A DNA stretch of 11,449 bases, from the NCBI GenBank assembly GCA_031284195.1, contig JAITAI010000249.1:1-11449 (forward strand). Direction: 5' to 3'. The notes beneath the pieces were generated by a model that made no database searches, was not told the DNA's origin, and saw only the letters and a list, made by a program, of their open reading frames with translations. Source of the stretch: Treponema sp. (GTDB taxonomy: Bacteria > Spirochaetota > Spirochaetia > Treponematales > Breznakiellaceae). The translations under genes and the position numbers were made by a program. Positions 1 to 7,592 of the stretch are shown piece by piece; the first letter of the stretch is position 1, and each line of letters starts with the position of its first letter.

Positions 1-780
1 ATGGATAATTTTTTAATCAATACCTTTGAACCGCAAGAGGGCCTGTGGTACTGTTGGAACGTGAACGGCGCCTTGGGGTACCTGAAAAAAGAGAGAGCAC
101 GCTGGCAGACCGCTTTTCAGGACCTTCCCCTTAAGGACATGACCGATGATTTCTATGGGCCCCGTGAGGAGGCTCCCCCAGAAGCGCTTCCCCGCTCTGT
201 TATGGTAGGACCGGGAACCGCCCTTGCCCTGCACCCGGTACTGAGTGAAAAGCCCTACTTAGTAACCTTGCAGGAGAAGCTCTGCCTGGTTCCCGCTGCA
301 GAAGCTCGTTTTACCGTGCTGTTTCCGCCGGCGCTGGCCTTCGAGACAGCGGATAATCAGCGGATAACTGCTTTCACCCCCTTCGCCTGTTCGGAAGCCT
401 GGTTTGGGGATGATACTGCCTCGGGTATACTCTGCAGGTCCCTCCCATCTCATTGCATCATCTGGTCCTCTGAGCTGGTCTGCACTGCCCCCCTTTCTTT
501 GATCCGTTGCCCCCTGGTGATCCGGAATCGCGCCAAAACGCCGCTTGAATTGGACCGCCTGGCTATTTATACTGAACCGTTGAATATTTACGAACATGAG
601 GGCTGTTTATGGTCCGATACGGTAGCTTTGGATTCCATCATCGGGGGGAATATCGAAATGAATGTGCTCCCGGAGACGCCGGAATCATACCGGAAGATCC
701 GCGTAGCTGCACGGAACGGCATGGGAGATATACTCATCCGTCAAGGTGCGGACTTCATAAAAAACATAACCAGTCTGTAG
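1..780 (+). CDS. DUF432 family protein, probable partner of the MscS channel
   Basis: A 259-residue soluble protein without signal peptide or membrane segment. It resembles the DUF432 family, known mostly from archaea and often found beside MscS channels. Recognition rests on the middle and C-terminal parts: a beta-rich stretch with VLFPPALAF (about residues 105-113), ITAFTPF and GILCRSLPS (about 122-150), then a CPLVIRNRAKTPLELDRLAIYTEP-type segment (about 169-193) typical of the family's conserved core. The biochemical function of DUF432 is unknown. The ATG is the first base of the window, so its ribosome-binding site cannot be seen and a start further upstream cannot be excluded. The stop codon TAG (778-780) forms part of the AGGAG ribosome-binding site of the channel gene that follows, so the two are surely co-transcribed and probably translationally coupled. 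I infer a role tied to the channel, for example gating or membrane-tension signalling; nothing in the sequence proves it. Confidence 0.75.
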   Translation: MDNFLINTFEPQEGLWYCWNVNGALGYLKKERARWQTAFQDLPLKDMTDDFYGPREEAPPEALPRSVMVGPGTALALHPVLSEKPYLVTLQEKLCLVPAAEARFTVLFPPALAFETADNQRITAFTPFACSEAWFGDDTASGILCRSLPSHCIIWSSELVCTAPLSLIRCPLVIRNRAKTPLELDRLAIYTEPLNIYEHEGCLWSDTVALDSIIGGNIEMNVLPETPESYRKIRVAARNGMGDILIRQGADFIKNITSL

Positions 781-789
781 GAGCCATAC

Positions 790-1620
790 ATGGATACCAC
801 TATTCTTTCAGAAGCGGTAACGCAGTTTTCCGAGGAAACCAAGCCTTTGGACCTCATCGTCAGGATCATGCAAACCCTGGTCATGGTTCTGGTCATCCTC
901 ATCGCTTTTAACCTGATCCAGTTCATTCTGGGGAAGCTCCTCAAGGGCAGGATCAGCGAGCAGCGTACGTTCATGGTCAAGAAAGGCATCCGGTACACGG
1001 GGCTGATCATGGCGGTCCTTTTTGTCTTTAAAACTATGGGCATTGATACCTCTGCCATCCTGGGGGCAGCGGGAGTTGCAGGAATTGTCTTTGGGTTTGC
1101 CGCTCAGACCTCCATGTCCAGTTTCATTTCAGGACTGTTCATCCTCTCAGAACGTCCTTTCCAGGTGGGGGATGCCATTACCGTGAATACCATCACCGGG
1201 ATCGTCATGTCTATGGACCTCCTTTCCGTGAAGATCCGTACCTACGATAACCTTTTCGTCCGTATTCCCAATGAAACCATCATCAAAAGCAACCTCATAA
1301 CCATTACCCGGTTTCCTATACGGCGGATGGACCTCAGCCTCACCATACCATACGCAGAAGACCTGGAACAGGTCAAGGAAATCCTTTTGGATGTGGCGGC
1401 TAAGAACATCTACTGCCTGGAAAACCCCATCCCTCTTTTCGGGATAGATAAATTCGACCGGACCGGGGTGGTTCTGCTGTTTGGGGTGTGGTTTGAGAAG
1501 AGCAATTATTGGAACATCAGAAATTCGATACTCATAAGCATTAAACAGCGGTTTGAACAAGAACATATTGAAATCCCGTACCAAAAGATTGATATTTGTA
1601 TTAAGCAAGATGCTACGTAA
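790..1620 (+). CDS. MscS-family small-conductance mechanosensitive channel
   Basis: A 276-residue inner-membrane channel of the MscS type, close in length to E. coli MscS (286). Such channels open under membrane tension and release small solutes on osmotic downshock. Visible parts: TM1 at about residues 24-48, TM2 at about 66-84, and the pore helix TM3 at about 88-120, rich in Gly and Ala (GAAGVAGIVFGFAAQ) and running into ISGLFILSERPFQVGD, the family hallmark. A beta domain (about 121-180, with VRIPNETI) and a cytoplasmic alpha/beta domain (about 181-270) follow. The start is set by AGGAG at 779-783, six bases before the ATG; this site overlaps the stop of the DUF432 gene. ftsH follows 14 bases later. 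The short N terminus without extra membrane helices makes it a minimal MscS rather than an MscK or YbdG type. Confidence 0.95.
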   Translation: MDTTILSEAVTQFSEETKPLDLIVRIMQTLVMVLVILIAFNLIQFILGKLLKGRISEQRTFMVKKGIRYTGLIMAVLFVFKTMGIDTSAILGAAGVAGIVFGFAAQTSMSSFISGLFILSERPFQVGDAITVNTITGIVMSMDLLSVKIRTYDNLFVRIPNETIIKSNLITITRFPIRRMDLSLTIPYAEDLEQVKEILLDVAAKNIYCLENPIPLFGIDKFDRTGVVLLFGVWFEKSNYWNIRNSILISIKQRFEQEHIEIPYQKIDICIKQDAT

Positions 1621-1634
1621 TAAGGAGCAAGTGG

Positions 1635-3557
1635 ATGGGTGAGCGAAAAAACAACAAGGATAAGGGTTTCAAATTTCCCTTTGGCGGTCCTCCGCTCCCC
1701 AATCCTAAACCCTTTGGTGGCTGGAAATTTTCTATCATGTATATTTTGATCCTGGTGGTGGGAATGAGCCTCTTCAACTACGTCTTTATGAAACGGGTGA
1801 ATCCTACCATTGATTTTTCCGAATTTAAGGCCAAGATCGCCTCTGGGGAGATTAAACGGGTGGAACTCACCGATTCCTATTTTACCGGCTATACCTCCCT
1901 GAAAGGGGACCTTCCTCCAGGGCCTTCTATCAGAAACCCCTACACGGCAACATCAGAGCCGGTGTATCGTACCGTGCCCCTCAATGATCCGGATCTCATC
2001 AAGTTCATGGATGAAAAACAGGTGGCCTATTATGCGGTTTCCCGGGAGGGGAGTGCAATCCTGAACATCATCTTTAGCTGGATCCTGCCGATTGCCTTTT
2101 TCTTTTTCATTTGGCGTTTCCTCATGAAACGTTTGGGAAACATGGGGGGTAATGTGTTATCCGTGGGACAGAACCGGGCGGTGATCGTGGCGGAAGGGGA
2201 TATTGTTACCCGCTTCTCTGATGTGGCCGGGGTTGACGAGGCTAAGGAAGAACTGGTAGAGGTGGTGGATTTCCTCAAAAACCCCAAGAAGTACACCGAT
2301 ATTGGCGGCAAGATCCCCAAAGGGGTACTGCTCGTGGGGCCCCCAGGAACCGGAAAAACCCTCTTGGCCCGGGCCGTGGCTGGTGAAGCTGGGGTGGCTT
2401 TTTTCCGCATGAGCGGCGCGGATTTTGTGGAAATGTTCGTCGGCGTGGGCGCGGCCCGGGTTCGGGATCTCTTCAAGCAGGCCCGGGACAAGGCTCCTTG
2501 TATCATCTTCATTGATGAACTTGACGCCATCGGCAAGAGCCGGATCAACAATATCGCCGGAGGTAACGATGAACGGGAACAGACCCTCAACCAGCTTCTG
2601 GTGGAAATGGATGGTTTTGATGCTACTAGCGGCCTCATCATCCTGGCTGCCACCAACCGGCCCGATGTATTAGATCCTGCCCTGCTGCGGCCCGGACGTT
2701 TTGACCGGCAGGTGTTGGTGGACCGGCCTGACCTCAAAGGCCGGGAAGCGATCCTGCGTATCCATTCCAAAACAGTCAAACTCAGTCCTCAGGTGGACCT
2801 GGACGCCATTGCTCGACTCACTTCCGGTTTTGTAGGAGCAGACTTGGCGAACATCGTCAACGAAGCGGCTCTGCTGGCGGTCCGAGGAGGCAGAACCCAG
2901 GTTATTCAGAAGGACTTTGAAGAGGCCATCGAGAAAACCGTGGCAGGACTCCAGAAAAAGAACCGCATCATATCCCCGGATGAACGCCGGATCGTGGCTT
3001 TCCACGAAACCGGCCATGCCTTGATGGCAGCCTTTACCCCGGGTTCAGATCCGGTGCAGAAAATCTCCATCGTGCCTCGGGGGTTTGGCGCTCTGGGCTA
3101 TACCCTTCAAATGCCGGTAGAGGACCGCTACCTTATGACTGAAGAGGAACTGCTGGGTAAGATCGATGTACTCCTAGGCGGCCGGGCTGCAGAGGAACTG
3201 ATCTTTGGTAAGATCTCCACGGGCGCGGCCAATGATCTCACCAAAGCCACTGACATTGCCCGGCGGATGATCACCGACTACGGCATGAGCAGCCGCTTCA
3301 AGAACGTGGCCCTTACCCAGCGAGGGGCAGGGATGTTAGGCGGACCCCAGACCCCGGAACCCTTGTTGCATCGGGAGTATTCTGAAGCAACCCAGCAGTA
3401 CATTGATGAGGAAATTGCCCATATCCTCGAAAAACAATACATCCGAGTCAAGGACCAACTCTCCCAAAATAAGGTCCTCCTCAACACCGTAGCAGGTTTT
3501 CTCCTAGAAAAAGAATCTCTGGACGAAAAAGAGTTTAAGGATATTATTTCTACGTGA
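1635..3557 (+). CDS. ftsH: ATP-dependent zinc metalloprotease FtsH
   Basis: A 640-residue membrane-anchored AAA+ protease, full length for the family. It forms hexamers that pull membrane and short-lived cytosolic proteins out and degrade them. Domains in order: Gly/Pro-rich cytoplasmic start, TM1 (about 32-52), periplasmic domain (about 55-138), TM2 (about 142-165), and the AAA+ module with Walker A GPPGTGKT (235-242), pore loop FVGVG (268-272), Walker B IIFIDE (290-295) and second region of homology with NRPDVLDPALLRPGRFDR (341-358, arginine fingers R352 and R355). The M41 peptidase domain follows, with zinc motif HETGH (457-461) and third ligand D534. HETGH in place of the common HEAGH still fits HExxH, so activity should be normal. 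The start is fixed by AAGGAG at 1622-1627, seven bases before the ATG. It sits 14 bases after the channel gene and probably shares its transcript. Confidence 0.99.
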   Translation: MGERKNNKDKGFKFPFGGPPLPNPKPFGGWKFSIMYILILVVGMSLFNYVFMKRVNPTIDFSEFKAKIASGEIKRVELTDSYFTGYTSLKGDLPPGPSIRNPYTATSEPVYRTVPLNDPDLIKFMDEKQVAYYAVSREGSAILNIIFSWILPIAFFFFIWRFLMKRLGNMGGNVLSVGQNRAVIVAEGDIVTRFSDVAGVDEAKEELVEVVDFLKNPKKYTDIGGKIPKGVLLVGPPGTGKTLLARAVAGEAGVAFFRMSGADFVEMFVGVGAARVRDLFKQARDKAPCIIFIDELDAIGKSRINNIAGGNDEREQTLNQLLVEMDGFDATSGLIILAATNRPDVLDPALLRPGRFDRQVLVDRPDLKGREAILRIHSKTVKLSPQVDLDAIARLTSGFVGADLANIVNEAALLAVRGGRTQVIQKDFEEAIEKTVAGLQKKNRIISPDERRIVAFHETGHALMAAFTPGSDPVQKISIVPRGFGALGYTLQMPVEDRYLMTEEELLGKIDVLLGGRAAEELIFGKISTGAANDLTKATDIARRMITDYGMSSRFKNVALTQRGAGMLGGPQTPEPLLHREYSEATQQYIDEEIAHILEKQYIRVKDQLSQNKVLLNTVAGFLLEKESLDEKEFKDIIST

Positions 3558-3675
3558 ACCCGGTTTACTTTGCATGAACGGTATACCTCTGTTGGGGCTG
3601 TTGAAACGCTGGGTTTGCTGCAATACGCCATAACAAAAGGGATGGGGCTTTTTCTACGCCCTTCACAGGTTGAAC

Positions 3676-5556
3676 ATGGATTATGACGGTATTATTGTAG
3701 GTGGAGGACATGCGGGCATTGAAGCATCCCTGGCGTTTACCCGGCTTGGATTCACGGGCCTGCTCATCACCCAAAACCCTGACCGGATCGGTGCACTCTC
3801 ATGCAATCCTGCGGTGGGTGGGCTTTCCAAGGGTAACTTGGTTCGGGAAGTGGATGCCTTGGGCGGTGAAATGGGGAAGCTCATTGATACAAGCAGCATC
3901 CAGTACCGGGTCCTCAACCGTTCCCGGGGGCCTGCGGTACAAGCCCCCCGGGCCCAAGCGGATAAATGGGCTTATCAGGTAGCGGCTCGATCCGCCCTAG
4001 AAAGGCAGCAGGGGCTTTCGATCCTGATGGATACGGTGATAGACCTGTTAGTGGCAGAATCTCCGGACCGGGTCCAGGGGGTGCTCACCGAACGGGGGCA
4101 CCGCATCAGCGCTCCGGTGGTGATCCTGGCTACCGGAACTTTTATGGAGGGGAAAATCTTCATCGGTGAGTACGATGCGCTTCAAGGCCGCCTGGGAGAA
4201 GGGGCCGCCTTAGGACTGGGGCTCAGGTTGCGGCGCCGAGGTTTTCCTTTGGGTAGGCTCAAAACCGGTACCCCGGCCCGTATCTCCGGGAACAGTATTG
4301 ATTATGCCCGATTAGAACGGCAGGACGGCGAGAGGCCAGCCCCTTTTTCCTTTGATGTGGAGCCCGGGGTCTTTTTGGACCGGCCTTCGGTTCCCTGCTG
4401 GATCACCTATACCACTCCCCAAACCCATAGGATCATTAAAGAGAATATCCACCGATCCCCCTTGTACGGCGGTAAAATCCGCGGGGTAGGCCCCCGGTAT
4501 TGCCCCTCCATTGAAGACAAGGTGATTCGATTCCCGGAACGGGACCGGCACCATATTTTCATTGAACCTGAAGGACTTGCTACTCATGAAATGTACCTCA
4601 ACGGGGCCTCTAGTTCCCTCCCGGAAGATGTGCAGCGGGATTTCATCCACAGCATCCCCGGACTTGAGGAAGCCCGGATAGTCAGACCAGCCTATGCAGT
4701 AGAATACGATTACCTTGACCCCTTGGACCTTTTCCCCACCCTGGAATCTAAGCGACTGGGGGGCTTATTGGTAGCAGGTCAGACCAATGGCAGTTCCGGT
4801 TATGAGGAAGCCGCGGCTCAGGGTATCATCGCGGGGATCAACGGGGCCATGAAACTCCGGGGAGGGCCCCCTCTGATTTTAGGACGAGCCGAAGCCTATA
4901 TCGGGGTTTTGATTGACGACCTTACCACGCTGGGAACCACCGAACCCTACCGGATGTTCACCAGCCGAGCAGAACACCGCTTGGTATTACGCCATGACAC
5001 CGCTGATTCCCGGCTCTGTCCCAAGGCTCGGGAATTGGGCCTGATGCCGGAACAGCGCTGGGAACGATTCCAGCGAAAGACCCAAGCCTTAGAGGTGATC
5101 CGGGAACTGTTGCGGCACCGGATCGTACCGGGTCTTCGGGAACAGGAGCGTTCTGGAGCAGCTCTGAGCCTCCGGCCTCATGGCGGGGATACCTTGGAAC
5201 GAACCTTGACAGACACGGCAGTGCACCTGGAAGAACTGCTCCCTTATGCCCCGGAATTGGAGGCCTATCCCCAGGAATGGCTTAATCGAGCGCGGTTGGA
5301 TATAAAATATGCAGGTTACCTGGAAAAGGAAAAGCGAGCAGCCGCACGGAACGCCAAAATGGAAGCCATCAAGCTGGATAAGGCCTTAGATTATAGGGCA
5401 ATCCCCGGTCTTTCCGCAGAATCCAAGGAAAAACTCTCCCAGGTTCATCCCCTGACCCTTGGTCAAGCAGCCCGGATCCCCGGGGTCCGCCAAGGGGACA
5501 TCGCGTTGCTCATGGTACTGGCCAAAACAAAGAGCGCACCTACTACAAAAAGCTAA
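3676..5556 (+). CDS. mnmG: tRNA uridine-5-carboxymethylaminomethyl modification enzyme MnmG (GidA)
   Basis: A 626-residue FAD- and NADH-dependent enzyme that works with the GTPase MnmE to add the carboxymethylaminomethyl group to wobble uridine 34 of certain tRNAs, which helps decoding and frame maintenance. Seen: the dinucleotide-binding loop GGGHAGIE (residues 9-16), CNPAVGG (43-49) with the first conserved cysteine, RLKTGTPARI at the substrate site, the GPRYCPSIEDK block with the second conserved cysteine (about C276), and the C-terminal MnmE-binding helical domain. The ATG at 3676 is preferred: AGG at 3667-3669 lies six bases upstream, and the protein then begins MDYDGIIVGGG as usual. A TTG two codons earlier has no room for a ribosome-binding site. 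The 118-base gap after ftsH holds no gene I can support and no clear promoter. Neither mnmE nor rsmG is in the window. The stop overlaps the stop of the convergent tctA. Confidence 0.99.
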   Translation: MDYDGIIVGGGHAGIEASLAFTRLGFTGLLITQNPDRIGALSCNPAVGGLSKGNLVREVDALGGEMGKLIDTSSIQYRVLNRSRGPAVQAPRAQADKWAYQVAARSALERQQGLSILMDTVIDLLVAESPDRVQGVLTERGHRISAPVVILATGTFMEGKIFIGEYDALQGRLGEGAALGLGLRLRRRGFPLGRLKTGTPARISGNSIDYARLERQDGERPAPFSFDVEPGVFLDRPSVPCWITYTTPQTHRIIKENIHRSPLYGGKIRGVGPRYCPSIEDKVIRFPERDRHHIFIEPEGLATHEMYLNGASSSLPEDVQRDFIHSIPGLEEARIVRPAYAVEYDYLDPLDLFPTLESKRLGGLLVAGQTNGSSGYEEAAAQGIIAGINGAMKLRGGPPLILGRAEAYIGVLIDDLTTLGTTEPYRMFTSRAEHRLVLRHDTADSRLCPKARELGLMPEQRWERFQRKTQALEVIRELLRHRIVPGLREQERSGAALSLRPHGGDTLERTLTDTAVHLEELLPYAPELEAYPQEWLNRARLDIKYAGYLEKEKRAAARNAKMEAIKLDKALDYRAIPGLSAESKEKLSQVHPLTLGQAARIPGVRQGDIALLMVLAKTKSAPTTKS

Positions 5557-7052
5557 GGGTGCGGAGAGGCTTGGGTTCGTTGGTTGATTTTTCGCTGGTT
5601 TATCACTGCCGTAATCATGGAAAGTAAGGCAAGCAGCAGAAAGACCAGACAGATAGGCTTGGTAAGGATTTTCCAAAACTGACCGTCATCTATCTGCATG
5701 AATCGCCGGAGATTGCTTTCACTCATCGGGCCGAGAATGAGGGCGAGCAGAATCGGACTTAAAGGGAATTCGTATTTTTGCAAGAGGTATCCCACCAAGC
5801 CCATGGCGAGGGCAAAGTACACATCGAACATGTTCTGGTTGATCCCATAGGAGCCAACCAAAGAAAGCACCAGAATAGCGGGAATGAGCATCTTCCGTTC
5901 CAGGGAAATAACTTTCGCAAAGATCTTGATACCCCCCATACCGGCGATGAACATGGCACAATTGGCGGCAATCATCGACATAAAAACCGCATAGATAATA
6001 TCCAGATGCTCCACATACATCATAGGGCCTGGCTGAAAACCATGCATGATAAAGGCCCCCATCAGTACGGCTGTATTGGAATCCCCGGGGATCCCCAGGG
6101 AAAGCAATGGAATCATAGCACCGCCGGTACATCCGTTGTTTGCAGATTCCGCAGCAGCAACCCCTTCAGGGATGCCGGTACCGAATTGTTCCGGGTGTTT
6201 ACTGACCCGTTTGGCTTCTGAATAGGAAACAAAAGCCGCGATATCCCCTCCTGCCCCAGGAATTGCTCCGATAAAGGTTCCAATAAGTCCGCCACTTACA
6301 AAAGACCGGGCAATTATTTTAATATCCCCCCAAGAAGGAAGCACACCGCTGATTTTTGTATGTATTTTCGTGCCTTTTAGGATGTTTTCTATATTCCCAT
6401 ATACCTCAGAAAGGGCGAAAAGGCCAATGAGACCGGGAATAAAGGGAATCCCTTCGTAAAAACCGGGTAATTTGGTGAAGCGCAGGTATGCGGAGGTCTT
6501 GTCCATACCAATCGTGGATATCAAGAGGCCAAAAAATGCGGCGATAAGTCCTTTAGTGAGACTCTTACCTGAAATGGAAATAATAACCGAAAGACCAAAG
6601 ACAGCCAGGGTAAAAAATTCAGCAGGACCGAATTTGAGGGCCATACGGGAGATAAAGGGGCTTAAAAAGGTCATGATCACCGCCCCGATCATGCCGCCTG
6701 CAAAAGAAGAGAACAAGGCAATGGCCAAGGCCCTACCGGCTTCCCCTTTCTGCCCCATAGGATAGCCGTCCATGACCGTGGCTGCTGCTGCAGGGGTCCC
6801 GGGTGTTTTAATCAGAATTGCCGCAATAGAGCCTCCGTACATGGCCCCGCAGAAGATACCCAGGAGCATACCAATGGAAGGAATAATTGACATTCCATAG
6901 GTGAAGGGGACGAGTAAGGCGATTCCCATGGTTGAGGTAAGTCCGGGAATGGAACCAATCAGGATGCCCCCAACAGCCCCCAGGATAATGAACAGCACAT
7001 TAGCCGGAGCAAAGACCTGAACCATGCTGCCCAGCAGTAAGCCGAAATCCAT
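5553..7052 (-). CDS. tctA: Tripartite tricarboxylate transporter, large membrane subunit TctA
   Basis: The 499-residue large permease of a TTT-family secondary transporter, full length, with about 12 membrane helices. It moves a carboxylate, coupled to an ion gradient, after delivery by the periplasmic protein TctC. Family signatures are clear: ILIGSIPGLTSTMGIALLVP (31-50), KTPGTPAAAATVMDGYPM (82-99), the glycine-rich SGGLIGTFIGAIPGAGGD region (253-270), and PLLSLGIPGDSNTAVL (315-330). The two IPG motifs reflect the internal duplication of the family. AGGAGG four bases before the ATG fixes the start; that site overlaps the tctB stop codon eight bases upstream, pointing to coupled translation. 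It is the last gene of the tctCBA operon. The carried substrate cannot be read from the sequence; citrate and other di- and tricarboxylates are known for relatives. Confidence 0.97.
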   Translation of the reverse strand: MDFGLLLGSMVQVFAPANVLFIILGAVGGILIGSIPGLTSTMGIALLVPFTYGMSIIPSIGMLLGIFCGAMYGGSIAAILIKTPGTPAAAATVMDGYPMGQKGEAGRALAIALFSSFAGGMIGAVIMTFLSPFISRMALKFGPAEFFTLAVFGLSVIISISGKSLTKGLIAAFFGLLISTIGMDKTSAYLRFTKLPGFYEGIPFIPGLIGLFALSEVYGNIENILKGTKIHTKISGVLPSWGDIKIIARSFVSGGLIGTFIGAIPGAGGDIAAFVSYSEAKRVSKHPEQFGTGIPEGVAAAESANNGCTGGAMIPLLSLGIPGDSNTAVLMGAFIMHGFQPGPMMYVEHLDIIYAVFMSMIAANCAMFIAGMGGIKIFAKVISLERKMLIPAILVLSLVGSYGINQNMFDVYFALAMGLVGYLLQKYEFPLSPILLALILGPMSESNLRRFMQIDDGQFWKILTKPICLVFLLLALLSMITAVINQRKINQRTQASPHP

Positions 7053-7065
7053 AGTCCCTCCTAGT
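7053..7065 (-). promoter_or_regulatory. Ribosome-binding site of tctA overlapping the tctB stop
   Basis: Read on the minus strand, the junction is TAGGAGGGACTATG. The tctB stop TAG runs directly into AGGAGG, which lies four bases before the tctA ATG. A ribosome ending on tctB is therefore placed on the tctA start, as expected for two membrane subunits needed in fixed proportion. Seen directly; the coupling is inferred. Confidence 0.85.
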
Positions 7066-7534
7066 AGAAAAGCCGTTCCCCAAGGCCCAAGGGCATATCA
7101 ATACCCAACAAGAATTTGAAGGTACAAAAAATCACCCCCATAGCCCCACAGGAAAAGAGGAGCATAAGCAGATACCTGCGCAGTCCAAGCAGAAACATCA
7201 GGGCGAACATGGCCACGGGGGTAGCTAAGGGAAAACCCAGGGTTTCCCAGGACCAGGCATAGAGTATAATAATCCCCAGCCCCATAAGGAGGCGTCTCAT
7301 GCCGGGATTCCGGAGGCTAAGGGTTGGGGCAGGTTTGTCCTGTTCTGAACCGGATAGGAGTGCCTGAATCAGCAAGACCGCGGAGCAGATAAACAAACCC
7401 ACCGCAAGATACCGGGGGAAAAATTCAGGCCCTACCGGAACATTTTTGAATTGTTTAAACCCTAAGGTTAGGATAAACGCCGAGGCGCTAAAGAGCATCC
7501 CCATAATCGCACCGGCTATATTTGCCTTTTTCAC
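7061..7534 (-). CDS. tctB: Tripartite tricarboxylate transporter, small membrane subunit TctB
   Basis: A 157-residue membrane protein, the small subunit that pairs with TctA in the inner membrane. It has the usual four hydrophobic segments (about residues 7-25, 42-61, 80-100 and 103-140, the last being two helices) and the GPEFFPR motif (35-41), which matches the G-P-x-x-F-P signature in the first loop of TctB proteins. Sequence conservation in this family is low, so the call also rests on its place between tctC and tctA. The start codon is GTG, with AGGAGG four bases upstream (read on the minus strand), which makes this start firm. A 58-base gap separates it from tctC, unlike the tight tctB-tctA join; that gap contains two stem-loops. 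Confidence 0.93.
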   Translation of the reverse strand: MKKANIAGAIMGMLFSASAFILTLGFKQFKNVPVGPEFFPRYLAVGLFICSAVLLIQALLSGSEQDKPAPTLSLRNPGMRRLLMGLGIIILYAWSWETLGFPLATPVAMFALMFLLGLRRYLLMLLFSCGAMGVIFCTFKFLLGIDMPLGLGERLFY

Positions 7535-7558
7535 CTATCCTCCTGATCTCCCGCACGA

Positions 7559-7592
7559 AACCCTCCGAAGGGTTCAGGATTATGTATCCTGA
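7559..7592 (-). promoter_or_regulatory. Two back-to-back stem-loops between tctC and tctB
   Basis: Immediately after the tctC stop codon come two perfect short hairpins. The first is TCAGGAT-(5)-ATCCTGA (7574-7592, 7 bp). The second is AACCCT-(4)-AGGGTT (7559-7574, 6 bp), whose loop reads TCGG on the minus strand. They share base 7574. Neither is followed by a run of T, so they are unlikely to be full terminators. By analogy with other binding-protein transport operons, such structures can protect the 3' end of the upstream message, so that the periplasmic protein is made in excess over the membrane subunits. Confidence 0.6.

Noticed and set aside
2030..2779. Long open frame of 249 codons antisense to ftsH
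   Set aside because: It lies wholly within the AAA+ coding region, is rich in Ser, Arg and Pro as expected of a reverse-frame shadow, and has no recognisable domain.
1635..3557. HETGH instead of HEAGH in FtsH as a sign of altered activity
   Set aside because: The change is at a free position of HExxH, and all other catalytic residues and the third zinc ligand are present.
3573..3632. A 19-codon frame (MNGIPLLGLL...) between ftsH and mnmG
   Set aside because: It has no ribosome-binding site, is very short, and shows no conserved feature.
3634..3666. AAGGG / CCCTT repeat before mnmG as a terminator for ftsH
   Set aside because: Only five to six pairs around a loop of about 17 bases, and no T run after the second arm.
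3670..3675. TTG start for mnmG two codons upstream of the ATG
   Set aside because: The only AGG lies directly against the TTG, leaving no spacing, while it fits the ATG at 3676; homologues also begin just before the GGGHAG motif.
5540..5552. T5 run just after the tctA stop (minus strand) as an intrinsic terminator
   Set aside because: The only stem before it is four bases (AAGC/GCTT) with a long loop, too weak to support termination.
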